DNA from: Jackrogersella multiformis
Lineage: Eukaryota > Ascomycota > Sordariomycetes > Xylariales > Hypoxylaceae
Direction: 5' to 3'
Length of the DNA stretch: 64,000 nt
Assembly: GCA_902806575.1 (NCBI GenBank)
Contig: CADCXD010000001.1
Span: 992,001-1,056,000 of the forward strand
The notes under the pieces were generated by a model. The model worked only from the letters and a program-made list of their open reading frames with translations. It was not told the origin of the DNA and did not search any database. A program made the translations under genes and the position numbers. Positions 54,242 to 64,000 of this stretch are shown here, piece by piece; the stretch's first letter is position 1, and each line of letters opens with the position of its first letter.

Positions 54242-57200
54242 ATTTCTTCGAGAATTCGGGGTGTTCGTGGCGTCAACTATGTCTCTTGTTCAACTACCTG
54301 TCACCGGCGATGTTATGCATTCGACTAGAAGAATCGCAAGTATGCGTATAGAGTGATCTCAACTTCGCAACAGAGGAGTTGGGGGGGAGAGTTTGGATTG
54401 GATTATGCATAAATGAGGGAGTGCAATGACTTTGTATTTCTATTGCATCGAAAGGGCCATGAAGTCATTTCTGCGGTAACCCCCTTTGAATTAAAACTTT
54501 GATTCCGACCACGTTAGCTTATTCCTGGTATACACTAGAGGGGAATGTTTGGAGGGTTGGCTAAATTCTTCTTGGCTTGAGAAGGGTATCTTCAGACATT
54601 TGATCAAAACGATCTCGATGCATCATGTCGCCGTTATCAAATATTCATAGCTTCATAGCGGTTGAGCTACTAGCCTCGTATGGTTACGCGAAGCAAATGC
54701 CTAGCGGAGGTGAGTAAAACAGAAGTATAACAAGCCAAGATAATCCGGAATCGTTTAAATGATTGCCGCCAGACCTAGCATCGTCTATATTTATCTGTTT
54801 CTTAAAACATTTCTTAAAACATCCGTGGATGTCCTTACGAGGAGCGAGCTCTATCAAGCTGAAGCCAAAAGTGCCTCTAGGACATGTGAAAGGCTCGCCT
54901 TGTGTTCAAAGCTCATTTCCAATTATGGAAAGTATAGCAATGATACCTAGTGTATAATCCTTGAGGTACCTACCTGGTAGCATCAGGATGCATTAAATCA
55001 ACACAAGCTGCATACTACCTACATACGGATTTAGGACATCAAATATTACATGTTCGTTTGCATGCACCTACCAATCCCATCAGCGTAACGGAAACCCCCA
55101 CGCTTAAAACAATGAGCACTTGGTCCATGGCAGATGGTCACATGCCCTCCCTGACGACGCGTCTCGTAGATCCTGGCTTTGTAGGGTCCCATGTACTGCA
55201 CATGCCTTCTTCACTTCTTCCCCCTTTCGTATAACCGCCCCCCTGGGAGAGCTCAAGGTTTGGATAGTGCTTTGGCCCTCAACACCACCATCATCTCGAG
55301 CTGGTGTGCTAAGCTCCGCAGTAGAGGGATTTGGGATTCCTCTGACACAAGTCATAGTAATGGAACGTATCCGTGGTGCCGGCTGTACTTGCCCATTGCA
55401 AAAGAATGAGGCGAGGGATAATAATGAAGAGGCGTCCAGAGTCTCGTCTTATTCAACAACGTGTGGGGTATCCGTGGATATCCAATGAATCGTCAGACCA
55501 ACCACAGCTCATAGCTATGTATTACCTACCACTATGTGTTACATCTACGCAATCTGGGTTATGCCAATGTTTCGGCCAGACAGATCACAGATCAGATAAA
55601 TCCTTCAGCCTTACATCAAACCGGATATGTTTATAGCAGTGAATATGAGAGCCAGAGGGAACTGGCCGCTCTCTTGCAAGCCTTCGTAGATAGAGGGAGG
55701 ATAAAAAAGCTACACGCGGCAGCTAGGTCAGACTCCTCTCCTCTATTTCCACGCCAAAAACCAATAGCTTAGCCCTCAGAGCCAGGGCCGGATACAGTAA
55801 GAAGCATGATATATCAGAGGCGGGCAGATGCATGAGATCCAGACCTAGGTAGCTTGGCGACTAGGCATATGAAGAAAAAGCCTCTCTGTGTTTCAATGAT
55901 CGGCGGCCGAGTTGTGACTTTAGTCGTCTCGCCAAGCGACTGGCGAGTAATTAATAGCGCAATCTAGATAAGCTGTCAGATGAAGGCAATACTAGTACCG
56001 TATCCGTAGTGTTGGCGCTCTCTACAACGACACTAGGTAAGCGGCGTAACCAACCCTACCTTGCGCATAACACTTTCTCTATTGCATCTGAGGTCGGGGT
56101 CTGAGCCGATGAGGCGAAAGTCTATTGGAAGTCCTAAGATAATGAACAGTATTAGTTACCTAGGTATGTAAGTACTATAATCTCAACCAAAACGAAACAG
56201 AAACAGAGCGAGTCACAAAGGGAAAACAAGGTAGGATGTCTGTGCCTCCATCCTATCTATTAGGTATGTATGTAGGTATTAATGATGCCTATAGCCTACC
56301 GAAAGCTGTTCACCGCCGTCGTCCCCCGGAGTATCTATCTGAGATTTCCGAGCTTGGCTGTCGTAGCCAAGGGTATGTTGGCGCATGGATAGGATGGTAA
56401 TGCATCCCATGTATATATCCCATATGAACGAGTTTCGCTTTTCTTTAAGACTGTTTCTTAAATTTGACTAGGTACGTGTTTATAGTATGAAGTACCTATT
56501 ATGCCTATGATGATGTAATTGTGCGAATCACCGTGTCAGCAGGTTACCCAAATAGGTAAATTGTGCTTCAAAAGTCGAGAGTCGAACACCAACCACATGC
56601 TAATATAATCTCTTCCATGTGTTCGATAATAATGAAAAGGTAATGAAATAAACTAAGATAGAAAATAATAACTAAAAATGCACCATAGCCGAGGTGGGAA
56701 ATAGAAAAGAAATAGTACCTAGGTATTATATGCCCCTCAACAATTGCAGCCATTGGTTAGTTAGATGGAAGCAACTACTCTATTCCCTCTTTTCTAATTG
56801 GTTATCTAGAGATGCACAGCAAGGAATTTCCGTATACTCTGCACCTGCCTAGAGATACTATTTGATGTCATACCCAGGCAGTCCTACACCCCGGCATCAA
56901 AGTTAATCTACCTTAGGTACCTACTTGCTTCACCTGAATAAACTAGAGCCTTTCCTTCCACCTTCTTCCCTCTTCCCCCTTCCCCATGTTGGATGGGATA
57001 TGTACCCCTATATGTAGGTAGGTATTTGTGACAGTGCGACTCTACCTAGGTACCTAGTACTTAACCTACAGGCGAAGGCAAGGAAGCAGGAGCCGCGGAC
57101 GCAGTATGTGAAATTGACAGGGGGGTTTGCAGTTTATTGCAGCAATTAATAGCTCAGAGCTCGTGCTTGAGGTGTATTAGGGTGTATTTTTTCTGCATTC

Positions 57201-57563
57201 CTCCCACCACCTCCCACCTTATTCCTTGCACCACGACCCCGCCAACCCCGCTATGCATTCCTCCCTTGTTCATCTTATACTTCCCCTTATACCTCTCTGA
57301 CCTCTAAAGCTACCTACTTCTGCAGCTCTGTTTACAGCACTCCATAACAGGACCACCCTAACTTAATTAGAACCTGGAAACGAATGGATGGATCTCGGGG
57401 TGCCATACTCGGGATCCATAACCCGAACATACATAGTCCAGATTGGCCGTCGACTCGAGGGAGTCAACGGACGCTTCCTAGCCAGAAACCCGGGCTTTTT
57501 CTACGCGAGGCTAAGGCTACCCACCTAGGTATCAAATTCTGCCGCAACAAAGCGCAACACATG

Positions 57564-57632
57564 CTAGGTATCTACCTAAGGTACCTTGCCTTACCTCAGG
57601 TCTGTAAATGCCGACCTAGGTAGGTACCTAGG
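57564..57632. repeat. CTAGGTA / GTACCTAGG palindrome cluster
   Basis: Several copies of the dispersed family within 70 bases (CTAAGGTACCTT, CCTAGGTAGGTACCTAGG). Confidence 0.8.
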
Positions 57633-58092
57633 TGCTGTACAGAGGTCGAGCTCGGAGCTCGTTGAGCCCCGGGACACAGGGAGTACCTGTAGTTGCCCCA
57701 TCTGGTCGACCGGACTGAGTTCGGCAAGCCGTATTGGCTGTTTCATCAAGTCCAGTTGTTTCCTATGTATGCACCTAGGTAGGATAGGTACGTGATGTAG
57801 TCACTCAGACAGACTGAGTATGAGAGAAAGGAGACGACGACCTCGACAAATGCCTGCTTGGTGGCACCTTGTCGGCTCTTCTTAACACTTGGCAGGGGTG
57901 AGACAAGATGCGGATCATCCTCTGCTCTGAAGGAAAGGGGAAAGGGGAAAGGGGGAAGGGACAAGAAGCGGAAAGCGAGATGGGAGATGGGAGAATAATC
58001 CCCTCAACACCCATCCCACTTGCCCGTCTCTGGTCTATGGTCTATGGTCTACTTAGAATGGTCTATGCAGACTTTCAAGCCTCCACCATCCA

Positions 58093-58199
58093 CCACCACT
58101 ACCACTGACACTGCCACTGCCACTGACACTGCCACTGCCACTGACACTGCCACTGCCACTGACACTGCCACTGCCACTGCCACTACCACCACCACCACC
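58093..58199. repeat. CACTGA-CACTGC minisatellite
   Basis: About four copies of an 18-base unit made of one CACTGA and two CACTGC words, grading into CAC triplets on both sides. Open in one frame as Thr/Ala/Asp-rich nonsense. Confidence 0.9.
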
Positions 58200-58875
58200 T
58201 ATACAATAGTACCTTCTATCCCATATGTACTAGACTATATCGAGAATTAGTGTATCGTACCTAGGTAGGTACATAAGAAAGACAAGCTGGCGCTACTTTC
58301 TGCAACAACCTCTTGGCCCGGAAAGTGGGAAGAGGTAATAATAAAAAGCTTAAGAAGCCCTCAGTCTCCTCTCCCGAGTCATTAGTTCTCACACTTTCTG
58401 CCCTCTCTCCCTTTTTTGGTGGCATTTGCGTAACAACACCTCACTGAGACAAAGGGCTACATACAACACAACACCGACCTCTTGTCTCCTCAGACTTTGT
58501 TCAATCTAAAGCTACAAATCCTATAATCTCCTGTTGGTCTCTTCATTGAACTTTGCCTTACTTACCTACCTACCTAGGTATATACAAGTGCTTCCTATCA
58601 CAAACACCCCACATTCTTAGAGCTGGCCTATTGACTCTCACCTACGTCAGGGTCAGCGTAAAAGAAGAAAAGAAGCCCGGGCTTAGTAGCAATAGCTCTT
58701 TACCCCCCGATCAAAGAGCGCCACCCCGCCAAACTAATCACGACGTAAAGCTCAACAAACCAAACCTCACTCTCCCCTCTCCTTACGTCACACCAACAAC
58801 CTCCCTAACTAGTAACGACTATTTAACCCATTTCTCTCGAGTTGATCCAGAGCCGCTGGTTCTTCCCAAGTCACA

Positions 58876-61800
58876 ATGTCGACCGATATGGATTTTCAAG
58901 ATATCCAGGAACTGGAGGCTTCTCGGAAGGCCGAGGCCGCCGCCGCCGCCGCCGCCAGTGCTGCCGCTGCCGCTAGTAGCGACAATGAAGAAGTCTTCGA
59001 GGAGGACGTCATTCCCAAGGAAGCTAAGACGGCGCATCACATTCGCGCAAATAGCTCCATTATGCATTTGAAGAAGATCCTAGGTAAGTCGTACCAATGT
59101 GTCTCACAGCTCACGCTGTCTTAGATCTAGCTCTAGATCTCTGTCTCTTACTAAGTTTGCTAACGGTTGATTTTGGGGTACAGTGGCCAACAGAGGAGAA
59201 ATTCGTAAGTCCAGACCTTATCATATGTAAACAAGACGCCTAAGACAATTTTTACTAATATTTAATAGCTATTCGTGTATGTCCTCTCTCTAATGCAATA
59301 CGAATGCAACAATATGTGTCTTGGAAATTACTTGCGACTAATAATCACCTTTTTGGAGTAATAGATTTTCAGAACAGTATGTTAAATCCCCAATCCATCC
59401 CGCGGGGTTCTCTACAGAGCTTCCAGACTGCAGAGAACTGATTCAGCAACTAGGCTCACGAATTGTCGCTACACACCGTCGCAGTTTTCAGGTGAGCAGA
59501 GTAATAAGATTTATGTAGTGCGCTTAAAGCTAATACAACTAGTTATGAGGACCGACTTAGCATGCATCGGCAAAGTACGCAGTTATCCAACTATCACGAT
59601 GGAATGATATAATGCTAACCCACTCACAGAGGCCGATGAAGCCTACGTCATTGGTAAACGAGGCCAATACACCCCGGTTGGAGCTTATCTCGCTGGTGAC
59701 GAGATCATTAAGATCGCACTGGAACATGGTGCTCAGATGATCCATCCTGGTAATTATTACAATGCTTTGCATCTATCTACAATTGCCATTGTTGCTAACA
59801 GAATCCTCTAGGATATGGATTCCTATCAGAAAATGCCGAGTTTGCGCGAAATGTTGAAAAAGCTGGTCTTATTGTAAGCTACTATCTAACCACTGCCCAT
59901 ATTCCCGCCTATGTTCCAGGCTTACATGCCGGCCTGTGTAGTTCGTTGGCCCCTCTCCCACCGTTATCGACTCTCTTGGTGACAAAGTTTCCGCCCGAAG
60001 ACTTGCCATCGCCGCGCAAGTCCCTGTTGTGCCGGGAACCGAAGGCGCAGTTGCGAAATTCGAAGAGGTTAAAAAGTTTACCGACGAATATGGATTCCCT
60101 ATTATCATTAAAGCCGCCTTTGGGGGTGGTGGCCGAGGTATGAGAGTAGTGCGCGAACAAGCCAGTCTCCAAGAATCCTTCGAGCGAGCCACCTCCGAGG
60201 CCAAGACGGCGTTCGGTAATGGCACGGTATTCGTCGAACGTTTCTTAGACAAGCCTAAGCACATCGAGGTTCAGCTTCTCGGAGACAACCATGGCAACAT
60301 CGTACACCTTTACGAGCGTGACTGCTCGGTCCAACGGAGACATCAGAAGGTGGTTGAAATCGCACCCGCCAAGGATCTTCCCGCCGAGACCCGAGATGCC
60401 ATTTTGGCCGACGCTGTCAAGCTGGCCAGATCCGTAAACTACCGAAATGCCGGTACCGCAGAGTTCTTAGTCGATCAGCAAAACCGTTACTACTTTATTG
60501 AAATCAACCCGCGTATCCAGGTCGAGCATACCATTACCGAGGAAATCACCGGTATTGATATTGTCGCTGCTCAGATTCAAATTGCCGCGGGTGCTTCGCT
60601 ACAGCAGCTCGGTTTAACACAGGACCGAATCTCTACGCGAGGCTTCGCGATCCAGTGCCGAATCACAACTGAGGACCCTTCCAAACAATTCCAACCCGAC
60701 ACTGGCAAGATCGAGGTGTATCGATCCGCCGGTGGCAATGGAGTGCGTCTCGACGGTGGTAATGGATTTGCCGGCGCGGTTATCACTCCGCACTACGATT
60801 CCATGCTGGTCAAGTGTACATGCCACGGCTCAACCTACGAAATCGCGCGCCGGAAGATCCTTCGATCTCTCATCGAGTTCCGTATCCGCGGTGTCAAGAC
60901 CAACATTCCATTCCTCGCGTCGTTACTGACCCACCCAACCTTCATCGACGGTAACTGCTGGACCACATTCATCGATGACACCCCTCAGCTCTTCGACCTT
61001 ATCGGCAGTCAGAACCGTGCCCAGAAGCTGCTGGCGTATCTTGGCGATATTGCCGTCAACGGAAGCAGTATCAAGGGCCAGATCGGCGAGCCCAAGTTCA
61101 GGGGTGACATCATCCTTCCCGAGCTATTCAAAGCCGATGGCTCGAAGCTTAATGTTACGGAACCCTGCACGAAGGGATGGAGACAGATCATCGTCGAGCA
61201 AGGCCCGAAGGCGTTTGCCAAGGCCGTTCGCCAATACAAGGGTTGCCTGCTGATGGACACGACCTGGCGTGATGCGCACCAGTCTTTGCTAGCTACTCGT
61301 GTACGGACGATCGACCTCTTAGGGATTGCAAAGGAGACAAGCCATGCGTTACACAATCTATACAGTTTAGAATGCTGGGGAGGTGCTACTTTCGATGTCG
61401 CCATGCGCTTCCTCTACGAAGATCCGTGGGACCGTCTTCGCAAGATGCGAAAGGCCATTCCAAACATTCCTTTCCAAATGCTTCTACGAGGAGCCAACGG
61501 CGTGGCTTACGCTTCGCTTCCCGACAATGCCATCGAGCACTTCGTAGAACAGGCGAAGAAGAACGGTGTCGATATCTTCCGAGTGTTTGACGCTTTGAAC
61601 GACATCAACCAGCTCGAAGTTGGTATCAAAGCTGTGCAGAAAGCTGGCGGTGTTGCCGAAGGAACCGTTTGCTACAGCGGAGACTTCTTAGTAAGTTCCT
61701 TCTGATTCTCTTTCTCATAATTATTTTCATAATCCAGTCCGTCATTATAGCTTTATACCAGTGCAGGATTCACTAACTCGATAATTAGAACCCCAAGAAG

Positions 61801-63246
61801 AAGTACAACCTCGCTTACTACTTGGACTTGGTAGACAAGCTAGTAGCGTTGGACATCGATGTCCTTGGTATCAAGGACATGGCCGGTGTTCTAAAGCCCT
61901 ATGCTGCTACTCTTCTGATCGGTTCCATCCGAAAGAAGTATCCCGACCTTCCGATCCACGTTCACACTCACGACTCGGCTGGTACTGGTGTTGCTTCCAT
62001 GGTTGCTTGCGCTCAAGCTGGCGCAGACGCTGTCGATGCTGCCACCGATAGTCTCTCTGGTATGACATCGCAGCCTAGCATCAACGCCATTATTGCTTCG
62101 CTCGAGGGTAGTGAACTGGACCCCGGCTTGAACCCGGCCCACGTCCGTGCTCTCGACTCCTACTGGTCACAACTTCGCCTCCTGTATTCACCTTTCGAGG
62201 CTCACCTTGTAGGACCTGACCCCGAGGTTTACGAGCACGAGATTCCTGGTGGTCAACTTACGAACATGATGTTCCAAGCTGCTCAGCTTGGTCTCGGCTC
62301 TCAATGGGCCGAAACCAAGAAGGCTTACGAACACGCAAATGACCTCCTCGGTGACATCGTCAAGGTCACGCCGACATCCAAGGTCGTCGGTGACTTGGCG
62401 CAATTTATGGTCTCGAACAAACTTTCGCCTCAAGATGTCGTCGATCGCGCTGGAGAACTGGATTTCCCCGGCTCAGTCCTCGAGTTCCTCGAGGGTATGA
62501 TGGGTCAGCCGTACGGTGGATTCCCTGAGCCTCTGCGTTCGAAGGCTCTCAGGGGCCGTCGCAAGTTTGATAAGCGACCTGGTCTTTACCTCGATCCCAT
62601 CGACTTCAAGAAGACACGCGCCGAACTTACACAGAAATGGGGTCGGATTGATGAGAACGATATAGCTTCCTTCCTCATGTACCCCAAGGTCTTCGACGAT
62701 TACAAGAAGTTTGTGCAAAGATTCGGCGACCTCTCTGTCTTGCCGACCAAGTACTTCCTCTCTGCGCCGCGCATCGGTGAAGAGTTCCACGTAGAACTAG
62801 AGAAGGGCAAAGTCCTGATCTTAAAGCTGTTGGCTGTGGGCCCCCTATCCGAGAACACTGGACAGCGAGAGGTGTTCTACGAGATGAATGGTGAAGTGCG
62901 CCAAGTCACTGTTGATGATAAGAAGGCTAGCGTCGAGAATGTCAGCCGACCTAAAGCCGATGCTAGCGATTCTAGCCAGGTTGGCGCGCCAATGGCCGGC
63001 GTCTTGGTCGAGTTGAGAGTCCAAGAAGGGTCCGAAGTCAAGAAGGGAGACCCTCTCGCTGTGCTCAGCGCTATGAAAATGGTAAGATTGCTTACGTGTT
63101 GTGTTCTTGTGAGAAACTTTTGCTAACAATATTGATAGGAAATGGTTATTTCAGCCCCGCACAACGGTAAGGTATCAGGTCTTCAAGTCAAGGAGGGCGA
63201 CTCGGTCGACGGATCAGACTTGGTTTGCAGAATTTCAAAGCCATAA
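58876..63246 (+). CDS. Pyruvate carboxylase
   Basis: A biotin-dependent anaplerotic enzyme making oxaloacetate from pyruvate, bicarbonate and ATP; cytosolic in fungi. Eleven exons: 58876-59083, 59184-59204, 59269-59276, 59365-59376, 59454-59491, 59543-59574, 59630-59749, 59812-59873, 59942-61690, 61789-63081, 63139-63246; 1216 residues. Exons 2-6 are 21, 8, 12, 38 and 32 bases, a run of microexons coding VANRGEIPIRIFRTAHELSL. Domains in order: biotin carboxylase (IIKAAFGGGGRGMRVV, FIEINPRIQVEHTITEE), carboxyltransferase (LLMDTTWRDAHQSLLATRVRT, metal-site HVHTHD), PC tetramerisation region, and biotinyl domain (GAPMAGVLVE, AMKMEM). The last intron falls within the biotin motif, between AMKM and EM. 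The N-terminus has an Ala-rich stretch and an acidic patch (about residues 20-45) not usual for the family. All parts are in frame. Confidence 0.97.
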
Positions 63247-63552
63247 GCACACACACACACATACACATCGATTGCTAAATGGACGGCCTATGAATTTAAC
63301 AGTGGAGCAACGGCATGGTTACTTGTAAGGGGTCGGCTAGAGCGTGTTCAAGGGACGGGAGACAGATATTTGGGTCGGAGCGGACTTCTCTTTTAACGTA
63401 TGCTATACTCCTAAGTTTCACTCCTAAGAGTTAAAATACCCACTCTCTATAGCTACGAGTATCCTATGAATTCGCATGTTACTCTTTTCCTGCTTGTCCG
63501 TAATTTATCTCATCGTGAACGATCCCGGCCCGGCAGTCTCGGCCACTGCCCA
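63247..63552. other. Short spacer between convergent genes
   Basis: Begins with a CA microsatellite (63248-63264) right after the pyruvate carboxylase stop. No gene is seen. Confidence 0.5.
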
Positions 63553-64000
63553 TCAAAGGCCGAAATCCACATCGTCCAACTCAACGACGGGCAGCAGAGC
63601 CATGTGCAGCTTGCTAGACCCGTACGGCACGAAGCGAGCCGCGAACGACTTCTTCCCCGCCTTGGGCCTCACGTCGAAAGTCCCCGGATCGGCCGCCGTG
63701 TCCAGGGCGACGGGCCAGTCGATCTCGACGGCGGCGACGCGCAGCTCCACGGGCGGCGCGCCGAGGTCCCAGATCGGGTTCGGAAGCGAGGCCCCGTCGA
63801 TCTCGAGAGCAGGGCCTGTATGCTCTTCGAACGCGGTGTCGTTATACGAAGTTGAAGAAGAAGAAGAGGACGAAGAAGCAGACCGCCGCACAACGACGCG
63901 GATCTGCGCCGGGTCTACGGCCACATTCCACAGCCCGCCGGCCCCCGCGCGCGGCGTCAGCACGTGGTCGCGCGCCTGGCCCCCCGCGTCCGTCGTGTTG
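63553..64000 (-). CDS. C-terminal end of a DUF1680/GH127-like protein (partial)
   Basis: The last 149 or so codons of a minus-strand gene whose start lies beyond the window. Motifs LWNVAVDP, PPVELRVAAVEIDWP and FVPYGSSKLHMALLPVVEL resemble the C-terminal beta domain of fungal DUF1680 proteins, which are GH127-type beta-L-arabinofuranosidases or related. A Ser run sits at about 63850-63880. The catalytic barrel is outside the window, so activity cannot be judged. The call rests on remembered C-terminal family patterns. Confidence 0.6.
   Translation of the reverse strand, partial: NTTDAGGQARDHVLTPRAGAGGLWNVAVDPAQIRVVVRRSASSSSSSSSTSYNDTAFEEHTGPALEIDGASLPNPIWDLGAPPVELRVAAVEIDWPVALDTAADPGTFDVRPKAGKKSFAARFVPYGSSKLHMALLPVVELDDVDFGL

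Larger units (their letters stand above)
54242..58875. other. Large gene-free region with repeats; right end is pyruvate carboxylase leader
   Basis: At 4.6 kb this is the longest stretch without a supported gene. Several open stretches of 60-122 codons lack motifs and start in poor context. CCTAGG-type palindromes occur near 55842-55849, 56157-56165, 57041-57060, 57515-57523, 57564-57632, 57774-57783, 58257-58272 and 58565-58577. A tandem CACTGC/CACTGA minisatellite lies at 58093-58199. From about 58370 the pyrimidine-rich sequence suggests a promoter and a leader of several hundred bases. No transposase or reverse transcriptase trace was noticed. Confidence 0.5.

Noticed and set aside
54757..55772. 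Several 60-122-codon frames suggesting a gene in the 54-59 kb spacer
   Set aside because: They are not joinable into a coherent protein, carry no domain signature, and overlap on both strands.
58093..58199. CACTGC repeats as a CRISPR-like or coding repeat
   Set aside because: Direct tandem units without unique spacers; a simple minisatellite.
58553..59071. 172-codon frame overlapping the start of pyruvate carboxylase
   Set aside because: It runs out of frame with the enzyme and has no family similarity; leader artefact.
1..64000. tRNA, 5S rRNA, CRISPR arrays and autonomous transposons
   Set aside because: I looked for B-box-like GGTTCGA words, 5S starts and terminal repeats or transposase motifs by eye and found nothing convincing; a covariance-model search would be decisive.

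Overview
The window reads as nuclear DNA of a filamentous ascomycete (Pezizomycotina, probably Sordariomycetes). The reasons are many short GT-AG introns (mostly 43-101 bp) with CTAAC/CTGAC-type branch sites, a HET-domain gene, a fungal Zn-cluster regulator, septin, SmB and La genes with fungal architecture, and long gene-free spacers carrying a palindromic CCTAGG/GGTACC-type repeat. I placed exon borders by hand from splice signals, reading frame and remembered family conservation. All multi-exon models below stay in frame to a stop, except one MFS gene that needs one extra base. I recognised no tRNA, rRNA, CRISPR array or complete transposon.

Layout. 1-5.1 kb: spacer with a decayed MFS transporter relic. 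5.1-10.2 kb: septin CDC3/AspB (+) and mitoribosomal protein uS4m/Nam9 (-). 12.1-16 kb: DHA1-type MFS transporter (+) and La protein (-). 17.4-24.9 kb: accessory block with a seven-exon TauD/TfdA dioxygenase (-), a tagatose/psicose 3-epimerase-like TIM barrel (-), a divergent Zn-cluster regulator (+) and a stand-alone HET protein (+). 27-36.3 kb: one-pass membrane protein with an eight-cysteine (CFEM-like) ectodomain (+), glycogen debranching enzyme (-), and an unusual low-complexity protein with two SUMO-interaction-like motifs and a cysteine-rich tail completed by a second exon (-). 37.5-43.5 kb: NCS1 permease (-) divergent from a hydantoinase/DUF917 fusion (+), with GATA sites between them. 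44.1-49.4 kb: FHS-like MFS gene carrying an apparent one-base frameshift (+) and an unrecognised 1064-residue protein (-). 50.6-54.2 kb: RPL11 (-), SmB (+) and mitochondrial pyruvate carrier MPC1 (+). 54.2-58.9 kb: gene-free. 58.9-63.2 kb: pyruvate carboxylase in eleven exons (+). 63.6-64 kb: 3' end of a DUF1680/GH127-like gene (-) running off the window.

Working together. MPC1 (pyruvate into mitochondria) and pyruvate carboxylase (pyruvate to oxaloacetate) act on the same metabolite, but fungal gene order gives no proof of co-regulation. The best candidate functional module is the divergent NCS1 permease plus hydantoinase-DUF917 fusion. It could take up and open hydantoin or thiohydantoin rings as a nitrogen source. 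The dioxygenase/epimerase/regulator block may be a small catabolic cluster, with a compound inverted repeat in the epimerase-regulator promoter as a candidate operator.
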